Assembly (NCBI GenBank): GCA_016946835.1
Contig: JACVTC010000040.1
Span: 1,152,501-1,216,500 of the forward strand
Direction: 5' to 3'
Source of the DNA: Neocallimastix lanati (nom. inval.)
Taxonomy: Eukaryota; Neocallimastigomycota; Neocallimastigomycetes; Neocallimastigales; Neocallimastigaceae
Length of the DNA stretch: 64,000 nucleotides
In this document: piece by piece, positions 52,601 through 58,600 of the stretch
Numbering within the stretch: position 1 is the first letter of the stretch
How the letters are laid out: every line of letters starts with the position of its first letter
Translations under genes and position numbers: made by a program
Notes under the pieces: model-generated
The model's input: only the letters and a program-made list of their open reading frames with translations
What the model was told of the DNA's origin: nothing
The model's database searches: none

Positions 52601-55600
52601 AGAAATAACTTCTTCAACTGGTTGTTCTTCAACAACGCTTTCAACAACTTCTTCAACAACTGGTTGTTCAATTGGTTGTTCTTCAACAGTTTCTTCCTTT
52701 GGTTCTGAAATAACTTCTTCAACTGGTTGTTCTTCAACAACGCTTTCAACAACTTCTTCAACAACTGGTTGTTCAATTGGTTGTTCTTCAACAATTTCTT
52801 CCTTTGGTTCAGAAATAACTTCTTCAACTGGTTGTTCAACTGGTTGTTCTTCTACAATTTCTTCCTTTGGTTCAGAAATAACTTCTTCAACTGGTTGTTC
52901 TTCAATCACAGTCTCAACAACTTCTTCAACAACTGGTTTTTCAATTGGTTTTTCTTCTACGATTTCTTCCTTTGGTTCAGAAGAAACTTCTTCAACTGGT
53001 TGTTCTTCAATCACAGTCTCAACAACTTCTTCAACAACTGGTTGTTCAATTTTTTGTTCTTCAACAGTTTCTTCCTTTGGTTTTGAAATAACTTCTTCAA
53101 CTGGTTGTTCTTCAACAACGCTTTCAACAACTTCTTCAATAACTGGTTGTTCAATTGGTTGTTCTTCAACAATTTCTTCCTTTGGTTCAGAAGAAACTTC
53201 TTCAACTGGTTGTTCAATTGGTTGTTCAACTGGTTGTTCTTCAGCAACTACTTCAACAACTTCTTCTTCACCAGTAGTTGGATTCTTTCTAGTAATGAAC
53301 TTGATGATTCTTTTAATGAATCTCTTTTTACCTTGTTCTTCAGTTGGAACTTCAACAATTTCTTCCTTTACTTCTTCAACTGGTTGTTCTTCAACAACGC
53401 TTTCAACAACATCTTCAACAACTGGTTGTTCAATTGGTTGTTCAATTGGTTGTTCTTCAACAATTTCTTCCTTTGGTTCTGAAATAACTTCTTCAACTGG
53501 TTGTTCTTCAACAACGCTTTCAACAATTTCTTCAACAACTGGTTGTTCAATTGGTTGTTCTTCAACAATTTCTTCCTTTGGTTCAGAAATAACTTCTTCA
53601 ACTGGTTGTTCTTCAACAACGCTTTCAACAACTTCTTCAATAACTGATTGTTCAATTGGTTGTTCAACTGGTTGTTCTTCAGCGACTTCTTCAACAACTT
53701 CTTCTTCACCTGTTGTTGGATTCTTTCTAGTAATGTACTTGATGATTCTCTTAATGAATCTCTTTTTACCTGGTTCTTCAGTAGGAACTTCAACAATTTC
53801 TTCCTTAACTTCTTCAACTGGTTGTTCTTCAACAATTTCTTCCTTTGGTTCAGAAATAACTTCTTCAACTGGTTGTTCTTCAACAACGCTTTCAACAACT
53901 TCTTCAATAACTGGTTGTTCAATTGGTTCTTCTTCAACAATTTCTTCCTTTGGTTCAGAAGAAACTTCTTCAACTGGTTGTTCAATTGGTTGTTCAACTG
54001 GTTGTTCTTCAGCAACTTCTTCAACAACTTCTTCTTCACCAGTAGTTGGATTCTTTCTGGTAATGTACTTGATGATTTTCTTAATAAATCTCTTTTTACC
54101 TGGTTCTTCAGCTGGAACTTCAACAATTTCTTCCTTAACTTCTTCAACTGGTTGTTCTTCAACAACGCTTTCAACAACTTCTTCAATAACTGGTTGTTCA
54201 ATTGGTTGTTCAACTGGTTGTTCTTCAGCGACTTCTTCAACAACTTCTTCTTCACCTGTAGTTGGATTCTTTCTAGTAATGTACTTGATGATTCTCTTAA
54301 TGAATCTATTTTTACCTTGTTCTTCAGTTGGAACTTCAACAATTTCTTCCTTAACTTCTTCAACTGGTTGTTCTTCAACAATGGTTTCAACAACTTCTTC
54401 AACAACTGGTTGTTCAATTGGTTGTTCAATTGGTTGTTCAATTGGTTGTTCTTCAACAATTTCTTCCTTTGGTTCTGAAATAACTTCTTCAACTGGTTGT
54501 TCTTCAACAACGCTTTCAACAACTTCTTCAATAACTGGTTGTTCAATTGGTTGTTCTTCAACAATTTCTTCCTTTGGTTCAGAAGAAACTTCTTCAACTG
54601 GTTGTTCAATTGGTTGTTCAACTGGTTGTTCTTCAGCAACTTCTTCAACAACTTCTTCTTCACCAGTAGTTGGATTCTTTCTAGTAATGAACTTGATGAT
54701 TCTTTTAATGAATCTCCTTTTACCTTGTTCTTCAGTTTGAACTTCAACAATTTCTTCCTTTACTTCTTCAACTGGTTGTTCTTCAACAACGCTTTCAACA
54801 ACTTCTTCAACAACTGGTTGTTCAATTGGTTGTTCAATTGGTTGTTCTTCAACAATTTCTTCCTTTGGTTCTGAAATAACTTCTTCAACTGGTTGTTCTT
54901 CAACAACGCTTTCAACAATTTCTTCAACAACTGGTTGTTCAATTGGTTGTTCTTCAACAATTTCTTCCTTTGGTTCAGAAATAACTTCTTCAACTGGTTG
55001 TTCTTCAACAACGCTTTCAACAACTTCTTCAATAACTGATTGTTCAATTGGTTGTTCAACTGGTTGTTCTTCAGCGACTTCTTCAACAACTTCTTCTTCA
55101 CCTGTTGTTGGATTCTTTCTAGTAATGTACTTGATGATTCTCTTAATGAATCTCTTTTTACCTGGTTCTTCAGTAGGAACTTCAACAATTTCTTCCTTAA
55201 CTTCTTCAACTGGTTGTTCTTCAACAATGGTTTCAACAACTTCTTCAACAACTGGTTGTTCAACTGGTTGTTCAATTGGTTGTTCAATTGGTTGTTCTTC
55301 AACAATTTCTTCCTTTGGTTCAGAAATAACTTCTTCAACTGGTTGTTCTTCAACAACGCTTTCAACAACTTCTTCAATAACTGGTTGTTCAATTGGTTCT
55401 TCTTCAACAATTTCTTCCTTTGGTTCAGAAGAAACTTCTTCAACTGGTTGTTCAATTGGTTGTTCAACTGGTTGTTCTTCAGCAACTTCTTCAACAACTT
55501 CTTCTTCACCAGTAGTTGGATTCTTTCTGGTAATGTACTTGATGATTTTCTTAATAAATCTCTTTTTACCTGGTTCTTCAGCTGGAACTTCAACAATTTC

Positions 55601-58600
55601 TTCCTTAACTTCTTCAACTGGTTGTTCTTCAACAACGCTTTCAACAACTTCTTCAATAACTGGTTGTTCAATTGGTTGTTCAACTGGTTGTTCTTCAGCG
55701 ACTTCTTCAACAACTTCTTCTTCACCTGTTGTTGGATTCTTTCTAGTAATGTACTTGATGATTCTCTTAATGAATCTATTTTTACCTTGTTCTTCAGTTG
55801 GAACTTCAACAATTTCTTCCTTAACTTCTTCAACTGGTTGTTCTTCAACAATGGTTTCAACAACTTCTTCAACAACTGGTTGTTCAATTGGTTGTTCAAT
55901 TGGTTGTTCAATTGGTTGTTCAATTAGTTGTTCTTCAACAATTTCTTCCTTTGGTTCTAAAATAACTTCTTCAACTGGTTGTTCTTCAACAACGCTTTCA
56001 ACAACTTCTTCAATAACTGGTTGTTCAATTGGTTGTTCTTCAACAATTTCTTCCTTTGGTTCAGAAGAAACTTCTTCAACTGGTTGTTCAATTGGTTGTT
56101 CAACTGGTTGTTCTTCAGCAACTTCTTCAACAACTTCTTCTTCACCAGTAGTTGGATTCTTTCTGGTAATGTACTTGATGATTTTCTTAATAAATCTCTT
56201 TTTACCTGGTTCTTCAGCTGGAACTTCAACAATTTCTTCCTTAACTTCTTCAACTGGTTGTTCTTCAACAATTTCTTCCTTTGGTTCAGAAATAACTTCT
56301 TCAACTGGTTGTTCTTCAACAATGGTTTCAACAACTTCTTCAACAACTGGTTGTTCAACTGGTTGTTCTTCAACAATTTCTTCCTTTGGTTCAGAAATAA
56401 CTTCTTCAACTGGTTGTTCAACTGGTTGTTCTTCAGCAACTTCTTCAACAACTTCTTCTTCACCTGTAGTTGGATTCTTTCTAGTAATGTACTTGATGAT
56501 TCTCTTAATGAATCTCTTTTTACCTGGTTCTTCAATTGGAACTTCAACAATTTCTTCCTTAACTACTTCCTTTGGTTGTTCTTCAACGATTTCTTCCTTT
56601 GGTTCGGAAAAAACTTCTTCAACTGATTGTTCAACTGGTTGTTCTTCAGCAACTTCTTCAACAACTTCTTCTTCACCAGTAATTGGATTCTTTCTAGTAA
56701 TATATTTAATAATTCTCTTAATAAATCTCTTTCTACCTGGTTCTTCAGTTGGAACTTCAACAATTTCTTCCTTTGGTTCAGAAATAATTTTTTCAACTGG
56801 CTTTTCTTCATCTGATTGTTCTTCAATAATGGTTTCAACAACTTCTTCAATAACTTCTTCATCTGATTGTTCAATTTGTTGTTCAACTGGTTGTTCTTCA
56901 GTGACTTCTTCAACAACTTCTTCTTCTCCTGTAGTTGGATTCTTTCTAGTAATGTACTTGATAATTCTCTTAATGAATCTCTTTTTGCCTGGTTCCTCAG
57001 TTGGAACTTCAACAATTTCTTCCTTAACTACTTCCTTTGGTTGTTCTTCAACGATTTCTTCCTTTGGTTCAGAAGAAACTTCTTCAACTGATTGTTCAAC
57101 TGGTTGTTCTTCAGCAACTTCTTCAACAACTTCTTCTTCACCAGTAATTGGATTCTTTCTGGTAATATATTTAATAATTCTCTTAATAAATCTCTTTCTA
57201 CCTGGTTCTTCAGATGGAACTTCAACAATTTCTTCTCTAATTTCTTCCTTTGGTAATTCTTCAGCAACTTCTTCATAATCTGTTTCAGGATTAGATTTAT
57301 TAACATATCTAATAATCTTTTTTCTAATAATTCTTGTTTGCGAAGCAGTAGAAGGTTCATCAAGAATATTTTCATCATCGTATTCTTCTTCTTCATATTC
57401 TGGAACTTCAGTTTCTCTAGATTCACTAGAAATTTTTTCAGTTGGTTCTTCAATAACCTTTTCATATTCTTCATACTCCTTAATAGGAGTTTCAACGTTT
57501 TCTTCATTATCTATTTCAGAAAATGATTTATTGATATATTTAGTTATTTTCTTTCTAATAATTCTTGTTTGTGAAGCAGTAGAAGGTTCATCAAGAATAT
57601 TTTCATCATCGTCTTCTTCTTCTTCTTCATATTCCGGAACTTCAGTTTCTCTAGATTCACTAGAAATTTTCTCAGTTGGTTCTTCAATAACCTTTTCATA
57701 TTCTTCATACTCCTCAATAGGAGTTTCAACGTTTTCTTCATTATCTATTTCAGAAAATGATTTATTGATATATTTAGTTATTTTCTTTCTAATAATTCTT
57801 GTTTGTGAAGCAGTAGAAGGTTCATCAAGAATATTTTCATCATCATCATCATCTTCTTCTTCTTCTTCATATTCTGGAACTTCAGTTTCTCTAGATTCAC
57901 CAGAAATTTTTTCAGTTGGTTCTTCCTCAATAACTTTTTCAGATTCTCCATATTCATAAGAAATATCTTCTGTTGGAATTTCAACAACTTCTTCAATAAC
58001 TTCATTATTATCTATTTCTGGATTAGATTTATTAATATATTTAGTAATCTTTTTTCTAATAATTCTTGTTTGTGAAGCAGTAGAAGGTTCATCAAGAATA
58101 TTTTCATCATCATCATCTTCTTCTTCTTCTTCATATTCTGGAACTTCAGTTTCTCTAGATTCACCAGAAATTTTTTCAGTTGGTTCTTCCTCAATAACTT
58201 TTTCAGATTCTCCATATTCATAAGAAATTTCTTCCGTTGGAATTTCAACAACTTCTTCAACAATTTCTTCATTATCTGTTTCTGGATTAGATTTATTAAC
58301 ATATCTAATAATTTTCTTTCTAATAGTTCTTTTTTGTGAAGCAGTAGATGATTCATCAAGAATATTTTCTTTTTCTTCTTCTTCTTCTTGTTCTTCTTCT
58401 TTTTCCTCTTTTTCTTCATGTTCTGGTACAAAAGCTTCTCTAGATTCATCATTAATGTCATCATCTGTTGGTTCTTCAACAACTTCTTCAACAACTTCTT
58501 CTTCACCAGTTTCTGGATTAATTCTAGCAATATATCTAATAATCTTCTTAATTACTTTCTTATGTTGAATTGGTTGTGGTTCTTCTTCTTCTTCTTCTTC

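Noticed and set aside
12507-54740. Very long plus-strand open frames (about 2,117, 2,021 and 2,547 codons) antisense to the giant gene, predicting Ser/Thr/Cys-rich repeats
   Set aside because: They share one phase. They stay open because the sense protein rarely places a T-ending codon before Gln/His or a T/C-ending codon before Tyr, the combinations that would create a stop in that phase. They have no unique ends, no own start context, and only mirror the sense repeats.
12440-57278. Sortase (LPXTG-like) signal in the recurring NPxTG motif
   Set aside because: The motif is internal and repeated dozens of times, is not followed by a hydrophobic segment and basic tail, and the gene is eukaryotic in context.
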